Below are positions 23,111 through 35,510 of a DNA stretch of 64,000 nt, in pieces (within the stretch, counting starts at the first letter, position 1; the number at the start of each line of letters is the position of its first letter). The notes under the pieces are model-generated. The model was not told the origin of the DNA and did not search any database. It saw only the letters and a list, made by a program, of their open reading frames with translations. This DNA is from Saccharina japonica (lineage: Eukaryota > Sar > Phaeophyceae > Laminariales > Laminariaceae). The stretch spans positions 291,641 through 355,640 of the forward strand of contig MEHQ01003082.1 of assembly GCA_008828725.1 (NCBI GenBank), given 5' to 3'. A program made the position numbers and the translations under genes.

Positions 23111-23478
23111 CGTCATGAGGTAAAGGTAGGTTTTACAGGCATCCCGGAAATCAACGACCTCTTCTGGAGGTGAAAGTCTTGAGTGGGCGGAGGCGGGTCA
23201 GGGCTATCGGCAAGAAGGGGTGGGAAAAAGGAGCCCTTGGTTAATGACTTGACCTAACTGTAGTGCGAAAATGTTTAGCCAAAAGAGACAAACGATATGA
23301 ATACAACATAGGGGATATCTATATGGCAACAGGTCTCAATGCAGGGTGGACGCCAAACCGTAAGACGGGATCCCTGCAAAAATGGCCATAATCTTTAAAA
23401 GTGGACGGCAAGGTATTTTTTGGGATCGCTACAAAGCAGCCTTCGCTTAGATTTGCGGAACCTTCCCCAGTCGCCGCA
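23111..23478. other. Downstream flank of the OTU gene
   Basis: No gene is recognised; this would contain the 3' untranslated region of the minus-strand OTU gene. A poly(A) signal could not be assigned with confidence. Confidence 0.4.
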
Positions 23479-25172
23479 TCAGCAACGCGGGATCGCCGGC
23501 GAGGTGTTTGTTGGGATCGAGGCACAAAACGAGAGAGCACCATATATAATAAGCAGTTCAAAGTGGCCCGAATACGTCGCGGCCCATGCGGTGACGTCGG
23601 TATCGCTAGGATTGGCGGAGTTATAGAAGTACAAGTGGATGGTCTTGACGGAGGCGTGGTGGGAGTAGATGGTTGCAGTGGACCCCTGTGGAGGGAAGGG
23701 AGAAGTTTGAACGTGTGATTGGGGCCGGCAATGGTTGGGAAAGCTCAGGGCAGGGTGCAGCCGGACGTAGTCTACATACATGTAGATACACCTCGATATT
23801 TAAAGTGCGGCAGACACGCCTGAAACGCACCTGCTGGTATTGGCGGTGGACGATTAGAGTATCTACAGGGCCTCTAACCCAGACTACGATGGTAGCATCC
23901 AAGGCTTGAGCAACGGCTCCCAGCACGCCCAGCGATAGGTACCGCCGATCTGCCAAGAAGTTATGTTGAAGAAGAACCTCGAAGTCCGAGAACCGCTTGA
24001 GTCTGTCTATGCTGTCAGAAAGCTCGAAACCCATCGTGCGCGCCCGCTGTCCCATGAAGAGACGAAGAGGCGGGCTTACTCCGGGGACTGCACATTGCTG
24101 TTGCAAGTCGGCGACGGACAAGGCGCGGCCGGCCGTGACGTGGTGAACGATGTTGTCGGCGACTTTCGCTTTGAGGCGGCGAATGTCACCAATCGGATGT
24201 TCGTAACTAGTCCTCTGCAACGCGAAGAGAATCATTTGGCGAGGAGGGGCGGACGGAATGATGAGGAAGTGTGTACGGATGTGTGTATGGGTCACCGTGC
24301 ACAACGCCGAAGGGGGCGACTGCTGCTGTAACACACGGACACACTTCATAGCACGCACAGATCGCCACGCAAACACACGCGACGCACGTAACCCTGACAT
24401 ATGAACGCTGGAGGAAGGTGAATTTCGTATACGTTTGCCAAGGAGAGGACACACGACCATGACACGCTCAAACACACAAATGTACACACAAATATTACAA
24501 ACATCACTACGTGCTACTGCTGTATGTGCATGAGTGCCTCGATATACGTCTGCAAAGAAGAGGACACACGACCACGACACGCTCGAATACACATGCACAT
24601 ACAAAACGTACACGGACGCACACATCACTACTGCTGTATGTGCATGACTGCCCTCCACGACACGTGGACGGAGGCAGGACCTAGCGTTAGAGTAGATATC
24701 TGCGCAGTGTATGGACAGTGTTTGTGGTGCAGTTAGAGTAGATATGTGCGCAGTGTATGAACAGTGTTAGTGGTGCACCCACCTGTCCCAAGAAGCGGCA
24801 GTTCCCGTTCAGCAGAGAGTGCCAGCCGCAGTTGCCGTCCCCTTTGCATGGAACAGTTGAGATGTTCCGGAGCTGTTGGACGAGGCCGCTTGGGCAGTAA
24901 TATTTCTGAATTGCGTGCAGTTGTCCTCGCAAGGTTGCAGGATGCAGCAAATCCCCCAAACGAAGACGCTGGGTGAGCCGTGTGAAAGTGTGATTGAAGA
25001 GGTGGTCTCCCCAGTCATCGAGGTACCGCTCTGGGGGTACGCTTTGCTGCATGCAGGGCAGATATCCCGACTCAGCACCAGGAGGCGGTACGCCAGAAGG
25101 TTTGAAGACTGCGAAGAACACGCAGCCAGAGACCAACAGACGTCTAGTACGAGCAACCACACGAAGGGTCAT
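23479..25172 (-). CDS. OTU-family cysteine protease, three exons
   Basis: Predicted deubiquitinase-type cysteine protease. Exon 1 (25172-24783) ends in the OTU catalytic box GDGNCGWHSLL. Exon 2 (24214-23831) carries the helical middle and LGAVAQALDATIVVW strand. Exon 3 (23685-23479) supplies TIHLYFYNS and the histidine box SGHFELL. Introns are GT-AG: 24782-24215 (GTGGGT...TTGCAG, 568 bases) and 23830-23686 (GTGCGT...CACAG after a pyrimidine tract, 145 bases). Both fall in phase 0, and the open frame runs through all exons with no stop, giving about 326 residues. The frame stays open upstream to a Met at 25394; I chose 25172 because it starts a signal or anchor-like stretch (RTRR then LLVSGCVFFAVF). 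OTU enzymes cut ubiquitin chains; substrate here is unknown. OTU domains are also carried by some mobile elements, and this copy lies among repeats, so host or element origin is open. Confidence 0.75.
24430..24776. repeat. Tandem repeats inside OTU intron 1
   Basis: Two ~114-base units (AGAGGACACACGACCA... at about 24444 and 24558) are followed by two ~45-base units (AGAGTAGATATSTGCGCAGTG at 24690 and 24735). The last unit ends four bases from the splice donor. Confidence 0.6.
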
Positions 25173-25489
25173 AGCAGTCGCCCACAGCAGTCGCAAGAGA
25201 GGGGCAGCCACAGCACCGAGGCGGCAGCTGCAGTAGAAGAAGAAAGCAGCTGCTGTATAATCATACACTCGCCGCCGCTCGCGCTCGCCGCCGCCGGATA
25301 CACACGGGATACCACGGACAGGATCAAGTGAAAGGTCACGAAGAAGGGAGTAGTTACACGCAACAGAACACCCACCAGACGGAGGGGTGCCCAACTTGGG
25401 ACAGAGGTAGTGGGCGTGCGGTGTGCGCGGTGCGAGTGGATGTATGTGCCAAGGGCGAGAGGATGTATGTTGCAGAACAACTTAGCTGT

Positions 25490-26645
25490 TTAAAATTTGG
25501 GGTTTATCTTTCAGTAGGTGGCGTTTTTCAGACGGGATTTGTTTTAAGTGGCCCAGGGCACAAAGAAGAGAAATATGTTTCCGTATAGCGTGGCCCAGAT
25601 ACCAGCAACGAGGAAACATACGAAGATTCATAGCACACACCCACAGCAGAGCAGCAATGAGTGCCGCAGCAGCAGCAGCAGAGACAGGAAGACGACGATT
25701 ACAGCTCGTAAAAGCAGCCGAATGAACGATGTGTTGGACAGTACTGCTGCAGCAATAGCAGCAGAGACAGGAAGACGATGAGTACAGCTCGCCCGCAACA
25801 GCAGGTGAATAGGGTTTATATTCTAGTATGCGGCGTTTTTCAGAAGGGTTTTTTTTTACGTGGCCCAGGGCACAACGAAGATCAATATGTTTGCGTAAAG
25901 CGTCGCCCAGAGACCAGAAACGAGGAAACATACGATGGTTCATAGCACACACCCACAGCAGCAGTAAGTACTAAGTGCTGCTGCAGCAGCAGCAGAGACA
26001 GGAAAACGGCGAGTACAGCTCGTAACAGCAGCCTAATGAATGATGCGTTAGAGAGTGTGCAGCAGCAGCAGCAGCCAGCAGAGACAGGAAGACGATGAGT
26101 ACAGCTCGCAACAGCAGCCGAATGGGGTTTATCTTCTAGTAGGCGGCGTTTTTCAGAAGGGAATTTCTTTCCGTGGCCCAGGGCACAACGAAGTAAAATA
26201 TTTGTCTGTAAAGCGTCGCCCAGAGACCAGCAACGAGGAAACATACGATGGTTCATAGCACGCACCCACGGCAGCAGTAAGTACTACGTCAAAGTGCTGC
26301 TGCAGCAGCAGCAGAGACAGGAAAACGGCGAGTACAGCTCGTAACAGCAGCCTAATGAATGATGCGTTAGAGAGTGTGCAGCAGCAGCAGAGACAGGAAG
26401 TGGCCCGGGCACAACGAAGACCGATATGTTTCCGTAAAGCGTCGCCCAGAGACCAGCAACGAGGAAACATACGATGGTTCATAGCACACACCCACAGCAG
26501 CAGTAAGTACTACGTCAGTGCTCCTGCAGCTGCAGCAGAGACAGGAAAACGGCGAGCACAGCTTGCAACAGCAACCTAATGAATGATGCGTTAGAGAGTG
26601 TGCAGCAGCAGCAGCAGCAGAGACAGGAAGACGACGAGTACAGTT
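25490..26645. repeat. ~310-bp satellite rich in CAG
   Basis: Four imperfect units start with GGCGTTTTTCAGA(A/C)GGG or an equivalent GTGGCCCAGGGCACAACGAA block near 25520, 25835, 26150 and 26400. Each carries ACCAGCAACGAGGAAACATA, a TTCATAGCACACACCCACAG block and one or two CAG runs next to AGACAGGAA. Open frames across it (Ala/Leu/Ser/Cys-rich, both strands) are repeat translations. Confidence 0.8.
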
Positions 26646-26900
26646 CTAAATCCAGCACCAGACCTTGGACGCAAATAGTGGTGTAGTGCTAGGTTGGCAC
26701 GGCAGCCGAACAGAGCTTGGATGCAATAGCAGTGTCGGGGGGGGGCGACGCGCCCCCCCCCGAACCCACCCCCCCGGGCAGGCGACAGTGTGCGTTCGAA
26801 ATCTAGTACCAGAGCTTGGACGCAAATAGCAGTGTAGTGCTAGGTTGGCACGGCAGCCGAACAGAGCTTGGATGCAATACCAGTGTCGGGGGGGTGCCCG
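26646..26900. repeat. ~155-bp tandem pair with G/C homopolymers
   Basis: ATCCAGCACCAGACCTTGGA / ATCTAGTACCAGAGCTTGGA blocks at 26649 and 26801, each followed by GTGTAGTGCTAGGTTGGCAC and a G7 run. GGCAGGCGACAGTGTGCGTT occurs at 26777 and again at 27185. Confidence 0.65.
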
Positions 26901-27338
26901 ATCGCGCATCCCCTCCGCGAAGTCCCACCACCACCCGACGGGCATGGCGACAGGTGTGACGTTCGAAAGTGCGCCGAGTAGCGGGGTGAGAAGCTGTGGA
27001 GCGGCAAATACAGAGCAGCAGGTAGCTAGGGTTGGCAGCGGCAGGCCGATGGGAGGAGCGGTGATGCCAATACCGAGTGAGGTAGGGTTGGGCCACGGCG
27101 CCGACGCGAAGAGGGGAGCGGCGGAGCCAGAGTGGTCGGGGGGCGGGACGCGCACCCTGCACCCGAACCGCGCCCCCCCCCCCGGGCAGGCGACAGTGTG
27201 CGTTCGAAATATATGTACTGTATTTTTAACAACAAACAACAAACTTCAATCGAAAACAAAAATTAAAACAGCAGCCTTTAGTAACATATCGGTGATAGTG
27301 CGGAGACTTCGAGAGTAAATAAATGAATGCGCGGCCAA
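26901..27338. other. No gene seen
   Basis: GC-rich overlapping frames on both strands extend from the preceding tandem repeat. No known domain. Confidence 0.4.
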
Positions 27339-27802
27339 CACTGGTTCTGCCAGTAGCGTGTTGCAGTAGCTGAGCACAGCCGTAGCATGGGTGATATTAT
27401 AGGCAGCAATAGAAAAACATGGTGCGTTACGTTACGGTTCGACTAAGATTCGGCGTAACCACGAGGACCCCGACGAGTTGTGTTTGTGGTTGTTTGTTTG
27501 TTTTTCGTACACGGGGTCCTCCGAAGTATTATTGTTGTAGCGAACGAAGGATCAGGGTCTGAGTACGGAGAGCGTGGGCGTGCCCCACCCTCTCTCACTC
27601 CTCTCACCACCAACTCTAGACTCAAATGTCTATTGTTCTCTAAGTTCGATTGCCCATCAAGCGGCCCTCTACAAAACACCAATCTTCTGCGGTTTTCATC
27701 ATCGGCGGATCATCTTTGTCCAACACCAGCATGGCAGCGTGCTGCTGCCTGTGCCCGCCTGCGCGACCACCTGTCAAGGGTGTAACAACTATACCTCAAT
27801 AC
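27339..27802. repeat. 464-bp direct repeat, left copy
   Basis: Matches 32122-32592 at roughly 93% by eye, in the same orientation, from CACTGGTTCTGCCAGTAGCG to GTGTAACAACTATACCT. The intervening 4.3 kb consists of tandem repeats without a recognised gene. The pair could be terminal repeats of a non-coding element, but clear TG...CA ends, a primer site and a target duplication are not seen. Confidence 0.75.
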
Positions 27803-28018
27803 GTTATGAGCTTCGGTCTACAGCAAGGTTGTGCACACAGCTAAAGATTTTCGAGAGACGACGTCCACGAGAGATCCAAAACGAGCTGGCCTGGCCAAGA
27901 TTTAGTCGAGAAAACAAAATAAAAGTGAGTTCACGTCAAACAAGGGATAGCGGGAAAGCTCGACTACTCGTACGTATGTAAAGTATGTACGAGTAAGGCA
28001 TGTGGAAGTCGGTTAACT

Positions 28019-28490
28019 GGATAGCAGCGCATGGCGCGTCGATTCATACTTTGTCGGGGCGTGTGTGTGCCTGCGTTTGTGATTTTACCTGGTCGGGTGT
28101 TCAATCTGGTAACTAACAGATCACTCGGGGCGACAGGAATTGCACCACATCCAAACGTCCGCTGATCATCATCAGGATAGCAGCGCATAGCACGTCCATT
28201 CATACTGTGTCGGGGCGTGTGTGTGACTGCATTTGCGATTCTACCGGGTCGATTGTTAAAATATTTGGTAACAACAGTTCACTCGAGGCGATAGAAGTTG
28301 CACTACATCCAAACGTTCGCTCATCATCATCAGGATGGCAGTGCATAGCGCGTCGAAACATACTGCGTCGGGGCGTGTGTGTTATTGCGTTTGTGATTAT
28401 ATCGGGTCGAGTGTTAAAATACCTGGTAACAATAGTGCACTCGGGGCGATGGAAATTGAACTACATTCAAACGTGCGATACTAACAGCAG
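28019..28490. repeat. ~157-bp tandem repeat, three units
   Basis: Units begin GGATAGCAGCGCATGG, GGATAGCAGCGCATAG and GGATGGCAGTGCATAG at 28019, 28175 and 28333. Each has GTCGGGGCGTGTGTGT in the middle and ATCATCATCA or an equivalent at its end. Confidence 0.85.
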
Positions 28491-28506
28491 CGACAGACTG
28501 AAAAGG

Positions 28507-28880
28507 CAAATACTGCGAGAGTCTAAGCTAATCACCAGTTGATAGCGAATTCGAAAAGAAACCCGCAATATACGGTTGTGGTAAAATATGAGAGTCAAAG
28601 CTAATCACAGTGGAAGGCAAATTCGAGAAAAAACCCGTGATATACTGTTGCGGTAAAGAAGAGAGTCCACGCTTATCACAGTGGGAGGCGAATTCGAAAA
28701 CAAACCCGCAACAGACTGTTGCGGTAAATGAAGAGAGTCCAAGCTAATCACAGTGGGAGGCGAATTCGGAAACAAACCCGTAATATACTGTTGCGGTAAA
28801 AGAAGAGAGTCCAAGCTATTCACAGTGGGAGGCAAATTCGAAAATATACCCGGAATATAATACCGTTGCGGTGTAAAAAA
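28507..28880. repeat. ~70-bp tandem repeat, five units
   Basis: Units of GAGAGTCCAAGCTAATCACA, then GTGGGAGGCGAATTCG, then ACCCG(C/T)AATATACTGTTGC. It directly follows the 157-bp array. Confidence 0.85.
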
Positions 28881-29420
28881 GAAAGAAATAACAACAACCA
28901 AAAGGAGGATGGAAAACTACTGCGAAGTAAGGTTGGTAGACAAACGCCTCCTTCGTTCGATGGGGAGAACGAGCGCGCATACCGCGGCTGGGAGGTACGG
29001 GTCCAGGTGCACTTCAGCAAACCGACCTGTCCCATCCACAACATACTCACGGGACAGGAAACGCACACCTCGGCAGTCGGCAGCAACCTTGTGCGAGTGG
29101 CAGCGCAGCAACATCAACGTTTACATTGCCCTCTTACTATCTACGAACGGGGGGAAATATAGCAGCGACGCTGGCGGTGTTTCGCTTGACCCCCGACGAC
29201 TGAATAGCCGTTCGAATGGGGAGAAAATGATGAAATTTCGAACAACTTTCCAGACGTCATGCAGCTAACTACCGGAGGAAGTCCATTGGAGGGTAGCGTT
29301 TACAAGGATATCGGAGCCTGGAGCAGCTCTACAGCCTAGCTACATGTTCTTCAGCGGGAGCTGCTACTGCTGAGATTACCTCGACTACTCCGCGGTTTAC
29401 GTATACTACTACTCGATCAA
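28881..29420. other. No gene seen
   Basis: Overlapping open frames (28866-29268) read Arg/Ser-rich peptides without known motifs. Coding status undecided. Confidence 0.35.
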
Positions 29421-29700
29421 GACACGGAGCAAGCATCGTCGTCACCACCATCATCGTCATCGTCATCATCATCATCATCACCATGATCATCATCATCGCC
29501 ACCCTTATCATCATCGTCATCATCGGCATCATTGTCATCGAATACCGAGTGTACAGCAACGACTGGTACAGCAATGACTGGTACAGCAACCACTCGTACA
29601 ACAACGACTGGCACAGCAACGACTGGTACAGCAACCCCTCGTACAGCAACGACTGGTACAGCAACGACTGGTTTGGTACAGCAACGACTCGTACGACAAG
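29421..29700. repeat. CAT/ATC microsatellite followed by 15-bp minisatellite
   Basis: (CATCAT)-type triplets at 29436-29535, then about eleven copies of GGTACAGCAACGACT with variants. Both arrays have periods divisible by three, so every frame is open and translates to Asp/Met or Thr/Gly/Tyr repeats. Reading them as genes is not justified. Confidence 0.8.
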
Positions 29701-30559
29701 AGCAGGTATATAGCACCCACTGGTACTACAACAACGCCTTCTCCTACAGCATCGTCTACTGCTACAGCACCGACAAGTACAGCAACGCCTTCTACAGCTG
29801 CGACTTCTCCCGAAAAGACGAATACAAACCGTACAGCAAGCAGACGCAACTACTACGTACAGCAGCGAATGCAGCAGGACTAGTGGCAGCTACTTCATCC
29901 GTTTCATCAGCTATTTCAGCTTCTTCGTCTGCTTTACAAGTTACAGCACTACTGACTACACATCGCACATCAACTTCAACAACGACGCGGCGTACGGCCA
30001 CACAACTCCCATTGTGGAACCTCGCAACACGGTGATAGACGATATCCTGATAAAACTCCGTGGAATAACTCAAGCGGATGTGCTGACCAAGGAAGAAACG
30101 CCAGGAGGAGCGGAAGAGGACGTCGGCGGGTAGGAATCAGCCACAGCCGACGGCGGCGGACCTCCGCCGGCAGCAGGTGATGGAAGCGGGCAGAAAGGGA
30201 GACCCGCCAGAAGGATGGCCTCCAACAGAGGGGGAGCGGCACCTCAGGACCAGGTGTCGTCAATAGAAACAAGAATCGGGAGCAGGGCTACTTCAGTGCT
30301 AATAACGACAGTCGTCATCACCCAGGAGGACTACTCTTCCAGGAGACTACTCGTGAAGAACGGCATGCATGACTGCACGGCGTTGGAAACGCCGGAATAC
30401 GGCTAGGAGCTCGTCCTGATGCAACTGGGGTATCAACCCGGACGACGGGAAAACACCTTAATCACAACACCCTCGACATTGAAAAGGGGTGTCTAGCAAC
30501 TGCACGGAGAGGCTTTTAGCGAAGTAACAGACACAAAAATTCGTTTTCCCACAAGCACT

Positions 30560-30815
30560 TATGACTGGTAGCTGATCAGTGATTTCGTAGATTAGCGCAG
30601 GTTACAACAAGTGCTGATGGTCGTTAGCCGTGATCAGCTCTTTACTCAAGTTGTTACTGCTCCCAACAAGTACTGGTTTATGATTGTTAGCCAAGCTCGG
30701 TCTACTTTAGGCATATCTATATCGCTTGCAACAAGTGCTGGTGTGTGTTACAGTAGTCATGATTGGCACTTTAGTCAGGCTTCTATCGGTTCTACCAATA
30801 CTGGCTATCGTTAGG
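30560..30815. repeat. ~65-bp imperfect tandem repeat
   Basis: AACAAGTGCTG(A/G)TGG or AACAAGTACTGGTTT blocks at 30607, 30667 and 30731 and an AATACTGGC remnant at 30798. Each is followed by GTTAGCC / GTTACAG-like and TTTA(C/G)T motifs. Confidence 0.45.
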
Positions 30816-32121
30816 CTTGGCGAGAAAATTTGTTTGCATTTCCGTTGAGGGAGGGTGTGGTAAGTGTAGGTTGAGTAACCAATACATACGTAATCAACGT
30901 TCAGTACAAGAAGTTACTGCTGATAATAGTAGCAACACGAACAGCATCGTTTTGATTTACCTACTGGAATAGACGTCTGGACTAAATTTGACGAGGAGCC
31001 CAGTATAACACTAGATGTTGCGGCACTGGACGACAGCCATTCATGCTGTCACCCCTCACAGCACTCACTAAAGGCGTGCTTTCTCACATACTTCAGTCAT
31101 TGGCGCCAAGTATATCTACTCCGACGAGTTTGCCGGCGTATTCAGAGCTTGAGGCGGAGACGTCTGGACGATCAAGCGTATGGGCTTCTTCGTTGCCGTT
31201 TTGTTTCTTTGCTTACCACTTTCGCAGAAATAGGGGAGCTAGCTAATGGGGAAGTTACTTGATTTCCAGTTTACATCTGGGGGGTATCGTTATCGTAGAC
31301 ACCGATGTTAAATATAACGTGTTACGTTGAGTACAGAGCCCCCTGTCGTGAGCACAGACAGCGAAACGCTGATACACACCATGTGATTATTCAAAGTGGT
31401 TGGGATTTCCATTGCAGTTGACAAGCTTCACAGTAAAAAAAGAAAAGGAAAGGGGACCCACGTCTGGAACGACGTTCACCTGCACAAAGTGTTGCTTTTT
31501 TAAGTTATGACCAGGACTCAGATTGATATACGTAGGACCATGAGCGGTCTTGGAATACACACACTCTACTGTGCGGTATGCTTGTCTGGACCTTGCTTCA
31601 TGACGTCCATGATCGTGTGATTACCGAGCAGAGCCCTAGTTACGACGGCGTTTTGTTGATGACGGGGAAGATGTTGGAGCTACAGCTAGTATAGTTTAGA
31701 AGTTTGCTTACGCTTGCTTGAATTCGTTGACATTTAAAACGAGTATCGACAATCGACATTGTTAACATTAGTCGGTACTGCAGTGCCCACAACAGTGCGA
31801 TTTCCATTAAGGGGGAATAATAAAGATATTAGGCGCGAACACCTACATATCTGACCAATGTTCATCGCCACTGCTTTTGCCTGGGGCAGCGGTAGTTTGC
31901 ACCAGTACTGCTGTAGAAAAGAGGAGCAGTAGGTAGCTGTAGCCGGGGGAAGCAGTACGTAGCACTCCTGTAATACTGCGGTAAACAGGGAGCAGCAGTC
32001 ATAATACGTAACCAAGTACCACTCAGTAGCTTAGGGATCGCGGCGAGTCAAGAAGCAAGTTTACCCGAGCTACGACCGGCCAGAACTGGGATCGGCTAAC
32101 CGCGTCGGCCAACGTAGGTAG
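30816..32121. other. No gene seen
   Basis: No long frame, repeat array or RNA gene is recognised on either strand. Confidence 0.4.
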
Positions 32122-32592
32122 CACTGGTTCTGCCAGTAGCGTGTTGCAGTAGCTGAGCACAACAGTAGCATCGGCGATGTTATAGGCAGCAATAGGAAAA
32201 CACGATGGGTTACGTTACAGTTCGATTAAGATGCAGGGTAACTACGAGGACGCCGACGAGTTGTGTTTGTTGTTGTTTGTTTATTTGTCGTACACGGGAT
32301 CCTCCGAAGTATTACTGTTGTAGCGAACGAAGGATCAGGGTCTGAGTAGCTACGAGAGAGAGCGTGGGCGTGCCCCACCCTCTCTCACTCCTCTCACCAC
32401 CACCTCTAGACTCAGATGTCTATGGTTCTCAAAGTTATATTGCCCATTAAGCGGCCCTCTACAAAACATCAATCTTCTGGGGTTTGTATCATCGGTGGAT
32501 CATCTTTGTCCGAGACCAGCATGGCAGCATGCTGATGCCTGTGCCCGCCTGCGCGACCACCTGTCAAGGGTGTAACAACTATACCTGAATAC
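32122..32592. repeat. 464-bp direct repeat, right copy
   Basis: Partner of 27339-27802, with the CACACGGGATCCTCCGAAG, GTGGGCGTGCCCCACCC and GCGGCCCTCTACAAAACA blocks in the same order. Copies differ by scattered substitutions and a few short indels. Confidence 0.75.
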
Positions 32593-35510
32593 AGGCATAT
32601 CGGCCTGCAGCTTGCCCTACGCAGCGCGTGAGCGATGCGAGCAAATTCACGACACTCCCGGCCCTCCGATCTTCACGTGCCACAGTAAACGTCAGTCGGG
32701 TCGATAGCTAGGATTTGGTTTCTACGCTACTGGTGACGGATCATGCTACGGCGGTAAAGACGCCGCGTTTTTTCTTAGGGTAGTCGAAAACATGAAGAGC
32801 TTAATACCCCACGTGAAAACTGATTTAAGAGCAGTACTAAATGCTACCCGGATAACAATACAATGGCCTAATATCTACCAGTATAAAATGATAACTATTG
32901 AAACACGAGAATGGAATTTCGACGACTTGGGTAAAGGAACCTCGTCATTCAAATATTACTGTCTGTACCTGGTATATCATTATCATCATATATACCACGC
33001 GTCTCGGGCTGGGCAGCCGTCGTGGTAGATCCCCTTGCCTATGAAACATGAAGTATGCAGGTACCACTGACAGTAGCAGAAAATTACCTTCGTAATGCCG
33101 TTTCTAAATATGCGATTTCTGTGTCGGTTCATAAATGGAGCCATTTTGATCAAGGGCAAAACAACGTCATCATTTTAAACCCAAAATGATGCAGTTTGAT
33201 CACAAATATATGAGCATCAGGCCACCTCGATAATTCTGCGCCAAAGATTGATCAAGGTCACAGCCTACGAACTGATGTTTTTATTTGCCCAATACCTAGG
33301 TTTTTATATGCATAAGATTTATAGTATGACACCAGCACTCGTAGTATGCATCTACCCTTTCACCAGTAAAGCTGCTGCTGTGTATATATACAGACTGAAG
33401 CGATCGCGTGCAAGCCCACGCTCGCCCAACCCCCAACCAGGGACAAGCTTGCACTCGCCTGGCCGTCATTCAGGAACTCTCACTACGGCATCGGGGAGGG
33501 ACGATGCGGTAGATGTGATAGATCGGCAGGGGTTTGTCGTAGACGAGATCTGTCTGGCAGCTCATATAATACATACCACCCAGGTATACTCGTACCTCTG
33601 TTAGCTGTTGCTGTGCGCATTTGATTTATAATGCCCATCAACTAGAAAGCCGACACGATGCTCCCGACTCCCCGATCACGCTCGGAATCTGGGTGCCGTG
33701 CCGTCACTGCTCCCTTGGCATAGAAGGAGGTGTGCGCGCAGAGGCGGCACGTGCTGGGCCATGGTGGGGGTAACTCGATTCTTACTTTTTTCTTGTACGA
33801 GGGAGTACGATTGGGGTACGGTGTACCTTCTTCAGCTGCTTTATGAATACTACTACACTGCCGTATACGTACATGCTACATTGTATATGCTGGCAAAGTT
33901 ACGTGCAAACCATATATCTATATATTTGTTTGTTGTTTCCCCACAAATAGAAACACGATCTCTGAATTCTACATCCTCAGATTGTGTCCCCCTCATAGGG
34001 GATGTACATCTTGCATTAGGGCATATAAAACTCGTAAGTACGCGCAATCGAAGTACTACAAAGCAAATATGAGTTTCGACGAAATCCTCAATATCACACA
34101 GCTGTTTTATTTTTATTTTTATATATACATTTATATAGATACAAGGGGGCTTCGCCGGCGGCGTCATGACCGCTGTCAAGGCTTAAGGCGCCGTAGATTT
34201 CAGGCTGAATATTGCAAATGGCAGTCCAAGATGCCAAGCGCCCGGAGCTAAACCAATCCAGTGATGCCGGACGCAATGAACGTTGGTCGCAAGAAAGATT
34301 TATACATATGTATAGCTATGTTTGTGAAATTTTCGCACTTTTCGCAACTTTTCTCTGCGTACGAGCACTTTTCGGCAAAACGTTAAGTACCCCGACACAG
34401 CAAGCCCGCCCGGACACATTGGTCGTGGTTTGGGCTCGATCCGAGCTCTGTGGCTCGCGTGGCGGGCGCTCGAAGTTTTTTTTCCCGCGGGAGTGGATAA
34501 GCCGATTTCCCGGGTTTTCTGCATGAGGCCGTGTTTAGTACGTACGTGCCAGTAAATGATATTGCTTTGTTTCACATTTTTCTCTGAGGCCCTGTTTTTG
34601 TTCAGTCGTGCGTTTTTTGTGTGTTTCTTGCCGGGAGCACGTGGAGCACACACGAGCAGCAGCAGCACTGCAGAGAGCGTGCTACAAACAGTACAACCTC
34701 AATGTTACAACCCTGCCACCCAGAAGTAGCAGCAGCAGCAGCAGCAGCAGCAGGCATTACACCATGCATGCGCGTACCTCAGATCCGCGCTGTACCGTCA
34801 CGAGTTGCTTTATGTCGAAGCCTGCGAATTTTCCGAGTCATGGTATGATATCATACCTGCAGATCAATGCTCATGTACGAATCTCTCCGCTGTCCCGAAA
34901 TGTAATAACCTTTTGTTCATTAAAAATATATATAAACTGTCGTTACTTTTCCGGACAAATTTGTACAACATTGTGCGCCTCGGAGACAGATCGATGATGA
35001 TGTGCTCTGTTGTTGCTACGATTAGTTGCTTTCATAGCAGCCAGCAATCCGTCACCAAACCACACCACCACCACCACTCTCCTGCTTGCTGCTGCTGTTG
35101 ATGGCCTCCATGTGTCATGCGTGTGCTCTGCATGCTGCATCCCGACGCATGCGATGATACCAGTGTTCCGGCGATCTGGCTCCAAAACCGAGAACAATAT
35201 TTCTAGCAAATAATCACGTAGCATGTGGAGTCCGATTTCCCGACGTGAATACGTATAGAACCTGAGTTCAAATCCCGGAGATGCGTTTTCCCACCACTAC
35301 TGCACGGGCACTGTGTCCCATGTGTCACGTGTGCGTGCGTGTACGGTGTGTGCCGTGTGTCACGCGTGTGTATGCAGCGTGTCACGCTTGGAGTGTTTTC
35401 AAACCTTTTTGTGTTGGGAGTCCTCGGTTTTTGCGGGATAGACCTTNCTTACCTTGAGCGCCACAACAATTAAATACTTGACAAAAACGTGCACAGATTG
35501 TCCGAGTATA
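32593..35510. other. No gene seen; isolated CAG run
   Basis: Frames of 60-130 codons occur but none shows a known domain. (AGC)8 lies at about 34727-34751 and a CAC run at 35064. One unresolved base is at 35447. Confidence 0.4.

Noticed and set aside
23621-24658. Single-exon 345-codon reading of the OTU region
   Set aside because: It lacks the Cys and His boxes and carries repeat-derived sequence at its N-terminus; the spliced model with GT-AG sites explains both boxes.
25482-26491. Minus-strand frames rich in Leu, Cys and Ala with recurrent MNHRMFPRCWSLGDAL
   Set aside because: The peptide recurs only because the ~310-bp satellite recurs; no domain.
29417-30035. Thr/Gly/Ser-rich and Asp-rich long frames
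   Set aside because: Translations of triplet and 15-bp repeats whose period keeps every frame open.
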